Positions 1-11,900 of a DNA stretch of 64,000 nt are shown piece after piece (the stretch's first letter is position 1; the number at the start of each line of letters is the position of its first letter). A model generated the notes under the pieces. That model saw only the letters and a list, made by a program, of their open reading frames with translations, did no database searches and was not told the origin of the DNA. Both the position numbers and the translations under genes were made by a program. Source of the DNA: Neoarius graeffei (lineage: Eukaryota; Chordata; Actinopteri; Siluriformes; Ariidae); contig NC_083583.1 in NCBI RefSeq assembly GCF_027579695.1, forward strand, positions 5,998,760 through 6,062,759, read 5' to 3'.

Positions 1-430
1 CACTGTGGTCCGAAGAAAAGTTTCAGGACGGCACTGTGTTGAATGTTTAAAAATGGAATTAAGTGTATTATCAATACTAAATTTGTACAAATAGCACTAA
101 GTACAATAATAATCATAAAACCTTTAACGGCACAAACAAAAACAACAACCAAATGTACAATGAAATGTGCAATAACAAGTTCACAAAATGAAGATGGCAT
201 GACATGACCATGAAATTGTGCAAATAGCAGTTCAGAGAGGAAGTGTATTAATGTTACGCATTGTTGTTGTTGTTACTGGCTATTTTCATTTTTGGTCGAT
301 ATTAGTTCTTTTTGCAATGCTTGAAACAATGTGAGATTTCCTCTATATATTTGTACATTCCAACTATTTAACACAATGTTGTTTTGTATATAATGCTGAA
401 ATAAAGCATGTTTATATGATAATATATGTT
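1..430 (+). other. AT-rich sequence, possible 3' end of an upstream transcript
   Basis: No open reading frame of note. An AATAAA hexamer at 400-405 is followed by T/GT-rich sequence, which fits a polyadenylation site on the + strand. This could be the 3' UTR end of a gene upstream of usp10, but no coding sequence is present to identify it. An isolated AATAAA in AT-rich DNA is also common by chance. Confidence 0.2.
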
Positions 431-1773
431 AATCCAGCTACTGGGGGTGCATAAGCGTACTCTTGGTGCCGGTCCCAAGCCCGGATAAATTGGAGAGGGT
501 TGTGTCAGGAAGGGCATCTGGCGTAAAACTGTGCCAAATCTAACATGCGAATTGAAAAGAGAAATACCATACCTGATCAGTCGGGGCCCGGGTTAACAAC
601 AGCCGCCTCTGGTACTGTTGGTCAACAGGGTGCCGGTGGAAAGTGTGCTACTGTTGCGCCAAAACGGAGAAGGAGAAAGAGAGGGGGAGGCGTGTTAGGA
701 GAGAGCATGAAAGATGGAAGGGAAGGAGCTTAGAATTGAGGGTAGGAACACTGAATGTGGGAACGTTGACTGGCAGAGCGAGAGAGTTAGCAGGTATGAT
801 GGAAGAAGGAAGTTGGACATTTTGCGTGTGCAGGAGACGAGGTGGAAAGGAAGCAAGGCCAAGAGCATTGGAGATGGATGCAAGTTGTTTTATTATGGAG
901 TGGATGGAAAGAGAAATGGTGTTGGTATTGTTTTGAGGGGAGAGTTGGTCAACAGTGTGATTGATGTGAAGAGGGTGTCAGATAGAGTGATAGGCATGAA
1001 GTTGGAGATTCAAGGAGTGGTAACCCTCTCCAATGTTGTGTGCGTACGCCCCACAGGTTGGATGTGTGAATGAAGAAAAAGAGTCTTTCTGGGAAAAGAT
1101 GGATGGAGTGGTAGAAAGTATACCGAGGGAGGAACGCATGCTTATAGGAGCAGATTTCAACGGACATGTTGGCGAGGGAAACAGAGGAGATGAGGACATG
1201 ATGGGCAGATATGGTGTAAGAGAAAAAAATGTGGAAGGGTAAATGGTGGTTGATTTTTCAAAGAGGATGAATTTGGCAATAGCCAGTACATACTTTGAGA
1301 AGAAAGAGCAGCACAGGGTGATGTTTAAGAGTGGAGGAAGATCTACACAGGTGGACTACATACTCTGCAGAAGGGGTAACCTGAAGGAGATTGGAGACTG
1401 TAAAGTGATGGCAGGGGAGAGTGTAGCTAGACAACATCAAGTGGTTGTGTGCAGGATGAGCCTGAAAGTGAAAAAGAGGAAGCGTGAAATAGTGGAGCCG
1501 AAGATTAAGTGGTGGAAACTAAAAGAGGTTGAACATCAGAAGGAGTTTAGGGAAGAAATGAGATGAGCATTGAGTGGTAATGGAAGACTGCCAGAAGATT
1601 GGGATACTACTGCTGTACTAGTAAGAGAGGCAACAAGGAAGGTGCTAGGGTGGTCATCGGGAAGGAAGACAAGGAGACATGGTGGTGGAACAAAGAAGTG
1701 CAGGAAATTATAAAAGAGAAGAGGCCAGCAAAGAAGAACTGGGACGATCAGAGAGACGAGGAAAGCAGGCGGT
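431..1773 (+). mobile_element. Broken LINE fragment, endonuclease domain
   Basis: Pieces in different frames give an apurinic-type endonuclease of a non-LTR retrotransposon: VGTLNVGTLTGRARELAG (frame of 643-936), ILRVQETRWKGSKAKSIG (frame of 714-1073), CAYAPQVG and LIGADFNGHVGEGN (1033-1242), then TQVDYILCRRGNLKEIGDC and the WWKLK linker (1243-1566). QETRW and GADFN are the usual catalytic boxes. Frames change between about 770-830 and near 1050, and stops occur at 1240 and 1564, so the copy is dead. The sequence resembles the RTE-like EN domains often mislabelled as craniofacial development protein 2-like; the exact clade is an inference. It breaks off at the Tc1 element at 1776 and no reverse transcriptase follows. 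Confidence 0.8.
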
Positions 1774-1775
1774 TA

Positions 1776-3363
1776 CAGTGCCTTAAAAAAGTATTCATAC
1801 CCCTTGAACTTTTTCACATTTTTCCACCTTACAACCACGAACTTAAAAGTTTTTTATTGAGATTTTATGTGATAGACCAACACAGAGTAGCACATAATTG
1901 TGAAGTGAAACGAAAATGATAAACGGTCTTCAAAATTTTAAACAAATAAAAATCTGAAAAATGTGATGTGCATTAGTATTCAGCCCCCCTGCGTCAATAC
2001 TTTGTAGAGCCACCTTTTGCTGCAATTACAGCTGCAAGTCTTTTATGGTATGCCTCTACCAGCTTTGCACATCTAGACACTGAAATTTTTGCCCATTCTT
2101 TTTTGCAAAATAGCTCAAGCTCAGCCAGATTGGATGGAGAGCGTCTGTGAACAGCAATTTTCAAGTCTTGCCACAGATGCTCAATGGGATTTAGGTCTGG
2201 ACTTTGACTGGGCCATTCTAACACATGAATATTCTTTGATCTAAACCATTCCATTGTAGCTCTGGCTGTATGTTTAGGGTCATTGTTTTGCTGGAAGGTG
2301 AATCTCCTTCCCAGTCTCAAGTCTTTTGCAGCCTCCAACAGGTTTTCTTCCAGGATTGCCCTGTATTTAGCTCCATCCATCTTCCCATCAACTCTGACCA
2401 GCTTCCCTGTCCCTGCTGAAGAAAAGCATCCCCATAGCATGATGCTGCCACCACCATGTTTCACAGTGGGGATGGTGTGTGCAGGGTGATGAGCAGTGTT
2501 AGTTTTCTGCCACACATAGCGCTTTGCATTTAGGCCAAAAAGTTTCACTTTGGTTTCATCTAACCAAAGCACCTTCTTCCACATGTTTGCTGTGAAACGG
2601 GACTTCTTATGCCTGTCTTTCAACAATGGCTTTCTTCTTGCCACTTTTCCAAAAAGGCCAGATTTGTGGAGTGTATGACTTCTAGTTGTCCTGTGCACAG
2701 ATTCTCCCACCTGAGCTGTGGATTTCTGCAGCTCCTCCAGAGTGATCATGGGCCTCTTGGCTGCTTCTCTGACCAGTGCTCTCCTTGCTCGCTCTGTCAG
2801 TTTAGGTGGACGGCCATGTCTTGGTAGGTTTGCAGTTGTGCCATACTTTTTCCATTTTTGAATGATGGATTGAACAGTGCTTCTTGAGATGTTCAGAGCT
2901 TGGGATATTTTTTATAACCTAACCCTGCTTTAAACTTCTCCAGAACTTTATCCCTGACCTGTCTGGTGAGTTCTTTGGTCTTCATGATGCTGTTTGTTCT
3001 TCAGTGTTCTCTAACGAACCACTGAGGCCTTCACAGAACAGGTGTATTTATGCTGAGAGTAAATTACACACAGTAGGACTCTATTAACTAATTAGATGAC
3101 TTCTGAAGGCAATTGATTGCACTGGATTGTATTTAGAGGTATCAGAGTACAGGGGGCTGAATACTAATGCACACCACATTTTTCAGATTTTTATTTGTTT
3201 AAAATTTGAAGACCATTTATCATTTTCGTTTCACTTCACAATTATGTGCTACTCTGTGTTGGTCTATCACATAAAATCTCAATAAAAAACTTTTAAGTTT
3301 GTGGTTGTAAGGTGGAAAAATGTGAAAAAGTTCAAAGGGTATGAAAACTTTTTCAAGGCACTG
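1776..3363 (-). mobile_element. Tc1-like DNA transposon, full length, TA target duplication
   Basis: Inverted termini begin CAGTGCCTT at 1776 and end AAGGCACTG at 3363, each flanked by TA (1774-1775 and 3364-3365), the Tc1/mariner duplication. The arms are long (about 200 bp): the AGTATTCATACCCC and TTGAACTTTTTCACATTTTT stretches recur inverted at the right end. A transposase relic lies between them on the - strand. Confidence 0.95.
1994..2985 (-). pseudogene. Tc1-like transposase pseudogene
   Basis: Reads as a Tc1 transposase on the - strand. The apparent start ATG is at 2985-2983, with an N-terminal helix-turn-helix region and then a DDE domain open from 2749 to 1994. Visible landmarks are VLWLDETK (first Asp), GGGSIMLWGCF, a QQNNDPKHTA box, WPSQSPDLNPIEHLW (Glu) and a C-terminal AAKGG. 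Two lesions are visible. A missing base in the T-run around 2909-2914 shifts the frame inside the DNA-binding region. The residue 35 positions before the catalytic Glu, normally the second Asp of the family (QQDNDPKH), reads Asn. Both predict loss of activity. Confidence 0.92.
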
Positions 3364-3711
3364 TACATATGACTTTTTTTTCTCTCGCTCTCTTCCCCTT
3401 GGGTGGGTGGGCCAGGCTCACCCTGCCTCCTGTAGAGCTGGGAGTCGCACTCCTTCTTCCTCCTCTCTGTCTCCCCCTTCACCTTTCTCTCTCATTCTGC
3501 ACTTTTCTCCATTCCTCTCCTTCTTCACCCCTCTCTCCACATTTCCTCTCTCTCTCTCTCTCTCTCCCCTTCTTCCCCCTCTCTGTGTCTCTCTCTACCT
3601 TCCTCTCTTGCTCTTCTTTTCTCCATTTCTCTCCATCACCCCTCTCTCCCTCTCTCGCATGCGCTCAGGGCCGGATCCAGCTCTCACTAACAGGGTGAGC
3701 CAGGAAGGTGT

Positions 3712-3742
<31 letters not shown>

Positions 3743-3770
3743 GGGGAGGGTATTTTTATGTCCATATGAC

Positions 3771-3803
<33 letters not shown>

Positions 3804-4724
3804 TCCCTCAGGTGGGTGGGCCAGGCCCACCCTGCCTCCTGTAGAGCTGGAAGTCACACTCCTTCTTCCTCCCCCTTCACCTTTCTCTCTCATTCTGCAC
3901 TTTTCTCCATTTCTCTCCACCTTTCCTCTCACTCTTGCTCTCCTTCATTCCTGTATTTCTCTCCTCTCCTCTTGTTCTCTCTCTCTCTCTTCTTTTTTCT
4001 CTCCTTCACCCCCTCTCCACCTTTTCTCTCTCCAAATTTCTTTGTCCTCTCTCTCACTTTCCTTGTCACTCTAGCTCTTTTTCTTTTCTCTCATTCTGCA
4101 CTTTTCTCTATTTCTTTCCTTCCTCACCCCTCTCTCCACCTTTCTTGCTGTACTTCTCTCTCTCTCGCACGCGCTCAGGGCCGGATCCAGCTCTCACTAA
4201 CAGGGTGAGCCAGGAAGGTGGTTTTTTTTTTTTTTTTTTGGGGGGGGGGGGAGGGTATTTTTATGTCCATATGACTTTTTTCCTCTCTCTCTCTCTCTCT
4301 CTTCCCCTCAGGTGGGTGGGCCAGGCCCACCCTGCCTCCTGTAGAGCTGGAAGTCACACTCCTTCTTCCTCCCCCTTCACCTTTCTCTCTCATTCTGCAC
4401 TTTTCTCCATTTCTCTCCACCTTTCCTCTCACTCTTGCTCTCCTTCATTCCTGTATTTCTCTTCTCTCCTCTTGTTCTCTCTCTCTCTCTTCTTTTTTCT
4501 CTCCTTCACCCCCTCTCCACCTTTTCTCTCTCCAAATTTCTTTGTCCTCTCTCTCACTTTCCTTGTCACTCTAGCTCTTTTTCTTTTCTCTCATTCTGCA
4601 CTTTTCTCTATTTCTTTCCTTCCTCACCCCTCTCTCCACCTTTCTTGCTGTACTTCTCTCTCTCTCGCACGCGCTCAGGGCCGGATCCAGCTCTCACTAA
4701 CAGGGTGAGCCAGGAAGGTGGTTT

Positions 4725-4755
<31 letters not shown>

Positions 4756-5640
4756 GGGAAGGGTATTTTTATGTCCATATGACTTTTTTCCTCTCTCTCT
4801 CTCTCTCTCTTCCCCTCAGGTGGGTGGGCCAGGCCCACCCTGCCTCCTGTAGAGCTGGAAGTCACACTCCTTCTTCCTCCCCCTTCACCTTTCTCTCTCA
4901 TTCTGCACTTTTCTCCATTTCTCTCCACCTTTCCTCTCACTCTTGCTCTCCTTCATTCCTGTATTTCTCTTCTCTCCTCTTGTTCTCTCTCTCTCTCTTC
5001 TTTTTTCTCTCCTTCACCCCCTCTCCACCTTTTCTCTCTCCAAATTTCTTTGTCCTCTCTCTCACTTTCCTTGTCACTCTAGCTCTTTTTCTTTTCTCTC
5101 ATTCTGCACTTTTCTCTATTTCTTTCCTTCCTCACCCCTCTCTCCACCTTTCTTGCTGTACTTCTCTCTCTCTCGCACGCGCTCAGGGCCGGATCCAGTT
5201 CTCACTAACAGGGTGAGCCAGGAAGTTTTTTTTTTGGTGTGTGTGTGTGTGTGTGGGGGGGATATTTTATGTACATATGAGTTTCTCTCTCTCTCTCTCC
5301 CCTCAGGTGGGCCAGGCCCACCTTGCCCCCTGTAGAACTGGGAGTCGCACTCCTTCCTCCTCCTCTCTGTCTTCCCCTCTACCTTTCTCTCTCTTGCTCT
5401 AATTCTTTTCTCTCCTTCTTCACCCCTCTCTCCACCTTTCCTCTCTCTTGGTCTCTCTTTTTGTTTTTCTCTCTCTCCAAATTTCTTTGTCCTCTTTCTC
5501 ACTTTCCTTCTCTTTCTCTCTCCACATGTCTCTCACGCTGTACTTTCCTCTCCCTCCCCCTCCTTCTTTTCCTCTCTCTCTCTCTCGCGCGCGCCCCCAC
5601 CCGCCTGAGAAACGCGCATGCGCCCCTTGCATCAGCGTGT
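3364..5640 (+). repeat. Tandem array of five ~500-bp pyrimidine-rich units
   Basis: Units start with CATATGAC preceded by TA or TCC at about 3364, 3761, 4266, 4774 and 5272, giving spacings of about 397, 505, 508 and 498 bp. Each unit has a CT-rich stretch, a CCCTCAG then GTGGGTGGGCCAGG (a short GGTGGGCC/GGCCCACC hairpin), a long C/T-only section, a CGCTCAGGGCCGGATCCAG block, CTCACTAACAGGGTGAGCC, then a T-run followed by a G-run (about 25 G at 3722-3746 and 24 G at 4735-4758). Units 3 and 4 are nearly identical, so the array expanded recently. The last unit runs into the usp10 promoter. Its open frames are Ser/Leu/Phe-rich artefacts and not genes. Confidence 0.93.
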
Positions 5641-5676
5641 GTGTGAGAGAGAGTGTAGAGCTCAGGCGAGACAAAC

Positions 5677-5786
5677 ATGGCGGGGGAAGCAGCATGATCT
5701 GCTGGAGGAGTTCAGCTGCACACGGACCCGAGGAACAGCGCTCCACACCCTGGCGATTAGACACCATGGACGGCATGTCAGAGTAG
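5677..5786 (+). promoter_or_regulatory. usp10: Overlapping upstream ORFs in the usp10 leader
   Basis: uORF1 starts at 5677 in a strong context (AAACATGG) and encodes MAGEAA, stopping at 5695-5697. uORF2 starts at 5694, so the two overlap as ATGA; it encodes 30 residues to the TAG at 5784-5786. It contains a second ATG at 5766 in an ideal ACCATGG context. The usp10 ATG follows 106 nt after that stop. If transcription starts upstream of 5677, these would reduce or gate usp10 translation. Their inclusion in the mRNA is unproven. Confidence 0.45.
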
Positions 5787-5892
5787 GCGAGTGAGCTTGA
5801 GAGCACTGAGCGTTGACCGAGAGCGCTTTGTCCGGGAACAGGACGGCCATCTTTGTGCTGAAGGAGACGGAGAAAAGCATCTCACCGGGAGC

Positions 5893-5913
5893 ATGGCTGC
5901 GCACAGCAACCAG
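5893..5913 (+). CDS. usp10: usp10 coding exon 1
   Basis: Encodes MAAHSNQ, then a donor GTAGCG at 5914. The start sits in GAGCATGG (A at -3, G at +4). Seven residues before the YIFG segment agrees with the short first coding exon of vertebrate USP10. The frame joins exon 2 in phase 0. Confidence 0.9.
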
Positions 5914-8900
5914 GTAGCGACTCGCCCCTTAAACTCACTCCAGTGGCAGGAAAAACGAGTTGGGCAGAAAGTGAACGCGTTGTTCCGGTGCAGTAGGCTG
6001 TTTCCTGATGAATCCCGGTTGTGTCCGGTGTGTTGTTGTGATTTTTACGCGTTAAATTGTTGAATTGGTTTGAGCCGCTTTCCCCCTCCTCATTGAAACA
6101 CTTCTTCTCCAGCGTGGTGGCGGCGGTGCAGGCCTTCAGCCCGCTACTTCATGCCTTTATCAGCACCGTTCGCACACGTTCTGTCACAACACCGCGCAGA
6201 ATTCGTGTAGAAAAGTTCTGCGCCTCCTAAAGCCGGCAAATAATTCCGAGTAATTCCTGTCAGAAGGCATTTTATCAACTCCGGAGGCTCGCGAGGGCGT
6301 GTGGCAGGGCAGCGGGCCTGCTCATGCGCGTGAGCACATTTTCCTAACGGTCGCTAGCGCGGACAAGCTAACCCTGCTAAGCTAACAAGCTAATCCTGGT
6401 GTTTCTAATCGCTTTTAGGTGCTTCAGTCAGTTTAGTGAATGTCCGTCACGACCTGTAACGACACGGTGAGGCTAGAAATGAGCGTTTAATCGGAAAAAT
6501 TGTCGAAATTTGTCTTGTATTGCTGCTGTTTTTGGCGCTGTGTGATTAGCTAGCTCATGACTTGACAGTGTTTCGGGGCCTGTTGATTGAAGGGGGCGGG
6601 ATTTATTTCTTTCGTTTTCATTCAAAGTCATTCAGGTTGCACGTTTTTATTTAATGATTATTTTGTAATCGGTCTTATCTTAATTATTTTTTACATTTAT
6701 AATAATAATAATATTTCGTGTCAGTTAGCTTCTTCCTGACGCTAGTTAGCTAAAACTGCTCTGTTTCTTCAGGCATTTTAATTTTTTTAAGACAAGCTCA
6801 CTTTAGAAACTGCTCGAGATTTTCTTTAAAGTAGACTTTTAGCTTCTTTTTCTTTAAAAATAGCCTAACAGACATCTTAACCAGCCTAACATCACTTTTT
6901 CGTGTCGTGAGGTGGTTAAAAACTTGAATTTTTCTGTTAATCAGCACAAAACCGTTTTACATGGTGATATTGATTGAGTCATTTGCATAATTTTTTTTAC
7001 ATAATTTGCATAATTAAGCTGTCTTTTAATTTGATCATATTAGTCATAGTCTAGACGAAATTCATTTTATTTCAGGGCTCTACATTAACTTTTGAAACCA
7101 CTTGTCCTGTCAGGCAAGTTGAAAGGAAATTTACTTGTCCGAAGAAATATTTGAGAAAAAAAACCCCCACAAGCTATTTGTAACCCAACAATCTTTGACA
7201 TTTATTTCCGAATTCACAACATATGCATAATATCTATGAATCAAAAGCAATCAATGCTTGATATACTGAGGCAAAAGTTCAAAAATATAGTAAAACAGAC
7301 TGACTGACTACCATAATTCACCTATTATTATGCTGAAGTTCAGAAGCAATATATTCCAGTAGAGTAGAAATTATGAGCATAACATTTTAAGAACAAAATA
7401 ACTATACTATGAGATCCAGAAACACGAACCGTTTTTATGTATACACACACACACACATCAATACTCTGCAGTTCAGGAACAAATATCACAAAAACTAACA
7501 TTATCATAAAATTTATGACTTGATGAGAGATCACTAGTTCGGACAAGAGAAGCAAATAACAACAATGCTACAAATAAAAACAACTGATAACAAAATTAAT
7601 ACTGTAAATCACTGATTATTATACACTGAAATCTAGTTATCAAATGACAAGATAATACATCCTGTTATGAAAACCTCCACACCTCTATTGACTCACAGAT
7701 GAATGGATACAAATAAAGTTTCTGTTCATCTTCATCTATCAGCCCTTGAGTTCTGCTCCATCAATCGTTCATTTATTTATGAGAAATTGAAAACCAGAAA
7801 ATTAAAATGTGTATATATATTTTCATTTTTAAATTATTAATTTTGAATATATATCCTCCACTGATTAATTGTTGTCTAATTATTCAGTGTGGCTCCTGTA
7901 TGGTATTTAATGGTAAAAAAAAAATAATTTCAAATAATCCATAATTATATCTAAATTATAGAGCCCTATGTTTCAAATCCCTAAACTCCCATTACTAATT
8001 AGTTAATTAATACAGCCGGTAACCTAATTAGCAGCCATTTTGACAGCTTGGTATTTCATAGATAACTTTCCGCACTCCTACCTCACTTCCTGTCAATCCA
8101 CACGCATGCAGGCGCACATTCCCCGCCAGCACGCGCTCAGCTATGTAACGAACACCATCAACAGCGATTCAAAGATTTGGAAATTACCACACACTCAACG
8201 TAAATGTACAGTTGAATAATGATCCCGCCAACAGAAATGCCAACAAATCCACGTGTATGACACGATTAAAACCAGTCATAAACGACCGTTTACTTTTCAG
8301 CTCAAATACACGAAGTGGTATTGGCTGGTTTCACAAGTGGAATATTGCGCATGCGCACATCGCTCTTTCCGAATAGAAACATCCAGCGATTCATCAAAAC
8401 AATATGTCGAGTGAGATGCTTCGGAAATCATGTGAATAAACTGATAAATTTGATATGTAACCCGAATATCGGCGTATTTTGGCACTTGTCCAATCGGACA
8501 AGTAACCGAGGCGATGAACTTGTCCGACATTAAGTATCACTTGACAAGCGGACAACCGTTAATGTCGAGCCCTGTATTTCAACCATAATTCAGTAAAAGT
8601 GTGTCTGACGGCAGAACTTTTTTAGGGGAGGAAACAAACAAAAAAAACCCCTCGATTTGTTGTTCTGTATTTCAGTGAAAAAATGCAGTTTTTTTTTTTT
8701 TTAATTTTTATTCTTTTATGACTCATCCTGTACTCATCTTGTGTTCGTCCAATACACACACTAGAATGTACTCTATGCCCCGCCCCCAGAGGTGTGTCTT
8801 GCTTTACAGCAGCCTTTCTCAACCAGGATGCCGCGTCAAAAATTATATATTCTAACATTGAAATGAAATAAATAAAATGAATTAAAATTCCAAAAAAAGA

Positions 8901-11900
8901 TAGTTACACTAATGCAGATCATCGCCGCCTCATGCATCATCAAAATTTGTCTCACGGCCCCCTTTCCCATGTCACAACGTCACTGCCGGGGTCGGCGTGA
9001 CTGCGTATATTTTATATGGGGATGCCTTGAGAATTTGCATACTTCTGAAGGGTGCCGTGACTGAAAAAAGGTTGAGAAACGCTGCTTTACAGTAACAGCT
9101 TGTTAGCAGTAAAATTGTTAAATACTGATTTATTATTATTATGCACACAAAATGGCGTCTATCTCTCTTTCCATCTGTTGCTCATTGCTTGGTGGAGTTT
9201 ATTCATTTGCCAGAGGGCAGAGGTTGTCCGAGTTGGTGGTTATGTAACTTTCCAGAGGCGCGTTTTAACCCGTTTGAGGCAGTCACTATGTTCGACTGCC
9301 TACTCAGACACAAGTCTGTTCATCACCACTGACGGTTGACGTCGTCTCAAACAAAACACGTAAAGTGCAACTTGAAAAACGCACATCCTCCTGTTGTCTG
9401 AGACGTTGTCTTCGTTAAAGGAACAGTCCACCGTACTTCTATAATGGAATATGCTCTTATCTGAATTGAGACGAGCTGCTCCGTACCTCTCCGAGCTTTG
9501 CGCGACCTCCCAGTCAGTCAGACGCGCTGTCACTCCTGTTAGCAATGTAGCTAGGCTCAGTATGGCCAACGGTATTTTTTGGGGCTGTAGTTAGATGCGA
9601 CCAAACTCTTCTGCGTTTTTCCTGTTTACATAGGTTTATATGAGCAGTGATATGAAACAAGTTCAGTTACACAAATTGAAACGTAGCGATTTTCTATGCT
9701 ATGGAAAGTGCGCACTATAATGACAGGCGTACTAACACCTTCTGCGCGCTTCGGCAGCGCATTGATACGGAGCTCAGATATCAATGCGCTGTCGAAGCGC
9801 GCAGAAGGTGTTAGTACGCCTGTCATTATAGTGCGGACTTTCCATAGCATAGAAAATCGCCACGTTTCAATTTGTGTAACTGAACTTGTTTCATATCACT
9901 GCTCATATAAACCTATGTAAACAGGAAAAACGCGGAAGAGTTTGGTCGCATCTAACTACAGCCCCAAAAAATACCGTTGGCCATACTGAGCCTAGCTACA
10001 TTGCTAACAGGAGTGACAGCGCGTCTGACTGACTGGGAGGTCGCGCAAAGCTCGGAGAGGTACGGAGCAGCTCGTCTCAATTCAGATAAGAGCATATTTC
10101 ATTATGGAAGTACAGTAGACTGTTCCTTTAAAGTGGACGGAAAAAAGGCTCTTGTTTCTCTTGAACCTTTCACTGTTCTACCAATCCTTTTGATTAGCTG
10201 CTGGGGATTGTTCCACCTATTCATCGCAAATCCTTGGTTTTCCATCTCTGCTAATCTTGAAAATTTTATTCTGTGAAATATGATTGTCATATTAGGTTAA
10301 ACGAGATGTAGACAAGATCGGCAAGATGTCGGCATGTTGTTTTATTTATTTTTAAAGAATTTGGAATCAACGTCAACTTGGAAATTGTCACTATGTATGT
10401 TTTTGACAGCGCTGGTTCATGCAAACGTATATTCTTGATCGAACGCAACAAACAGCATGTATTGTTCAGTATTGGGGGGCGGGACCCAGCAATACTTTGC
10501 CTCACGCCTCGATTTGTGTTATTCTTCAATAAGGCGCTGCAGTACTGCTCTGTTTATCGAGCCTGCTTGCTTTTTTTTGTCCGATCCTCAATCGCGGTGT
10601 GAAGTTTCAGTGCATGTTGGTAGTTTTCTAACCGAATCCAGCTGGTCCGATCAAGGCTGCAAAACTTTTTTTTTTTTTTTTTTTTAGGAGGAAAAAAAAC
10701 TACATAATCATGTAAGTATTAAATTGTCTCACACCTACTTTTTACAGTATTATAGACTGTGTGTACGTCATATACGCAAGTTTTAATTCAGTGAAGCACT
10801 TTTATTTTATTGTTCTTTATCCCTTTCAAAACAAAAACGTTGTGATGTCTGTGTGTAGCTGGTTGATCTAGTATAATCATTCTTGCTAATATTTAATGCC
10901 AGTGGGTGATTAGATTCACAGAAGGGGTGTTCACACGGCAACTTTTACTCCGGTGTAGCACCGGGGCTGCCCCGGTAGAGCGTTCACACGGTACAAAGTT
11001 ATACCGGTGTCGCCCCTGAAAGCTGCTTAAACCGGTGCAAATCTAACCCTGCTCGGGAGGTGGTTTAAGAAATTTACTCCGGAGTAAATGCTAGTTTGCG
11101 GGGCAGCACCGATATAAAATGGGACGTCTGAACGCTACAGGGGTAGACTCGCTACGCGTCAGGAGAGTTGATTACATATGGGCATTGCATAATTTGCATC
11201 CTGGTATTTTGCGCTTCCAAAATGGCGAATATCAACAACAACAACAGCACAGTGGCAACAGTGTTGCCAGATTGGGCTGCTTTAAGTGCATTTTGGCGGA
11301 TTTGAACATATTTTGGGCTGGAAAACGTCGGCAGTATCTGGCAACACCGGTGTCTTCATCCACATTGTTTTCCCGGCGCTTGGTGATGCCATGGCAACCG
11401 GGAAAAGGAAGTACATTTTCATGCATGCGCATATTTCATTTCCGCATTATTACTATCGTATAGTAATAGTCTTTCTTTCCTCATGTTACTACTGTGTTTC
11501 CTTTTCTTTTATCCCTGTCTTCCTGTCCTGTTCCCCCTCTGTAAGGACAGGTTGATGGTCAATTTCACTGGTAACAGTGACAAAGGGTTCATTCGTATAG
11601 CGCGGTCGCAAAAACTGCCGTGTGAACGCAAGTGGGGCTGCACCGGTGCTAACACGCTTCTCTCTAGTAAGCAGGTTTGTGACGTGTGAACGCTCCAGAA
11701 AATTTACACCGGTGTAAGATATATCGCAACTAAATACATCGATGCAAATATGTGCCGTGTGAACACCCGTAGAAACGCTTTATATTGGTGGCTTGTAAAG
11801 CCCCCCCCCCCCCCCCCCCCCTTTTTTTTTTTTTTTGCTTGTTTGCTTCAACTTAATTATAGAGGCAAGTTTTCAGCAAGCAAAAAAAACCAAATATATA

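Larger units (their letters stand above)
5585..6420 (+). promoter_or_regulatory. usp10: CpG-rich usp10 promoter and 5' UTR
   Basis: GC- and CpG-rich block (GCGCGCGCCC at 5586 onward, many CpGs through about 6,330) that surrounds the first coding exon. No clear TATA box is seen, as expected for a housekeeping CpG-island promoter. The transcription start is inferred to lie between about 5,600 and 5,860; it cannot be placed from sequence alone. Confidence 0.65.

Noticed and set aside
1-430. Named upstream gene 3' UTR
   Set aside because: Only an AATAAA hexamer supports it; no coding sequence allows identification, so no gene name is given.
3341-5646. Long Ser/Leu/Phe-rich open frames (up to 257 codons)
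   Set aside because: They are translations of the C/T-only tandem array, repeat with its period, and have no domain features.
9626-9920. 74-codon frames [12 protein letters not shown]... on both strands
   Set aside because: Mirror-image translations of the two arms of the T2 foldback; the same occurs at 32458-32752.
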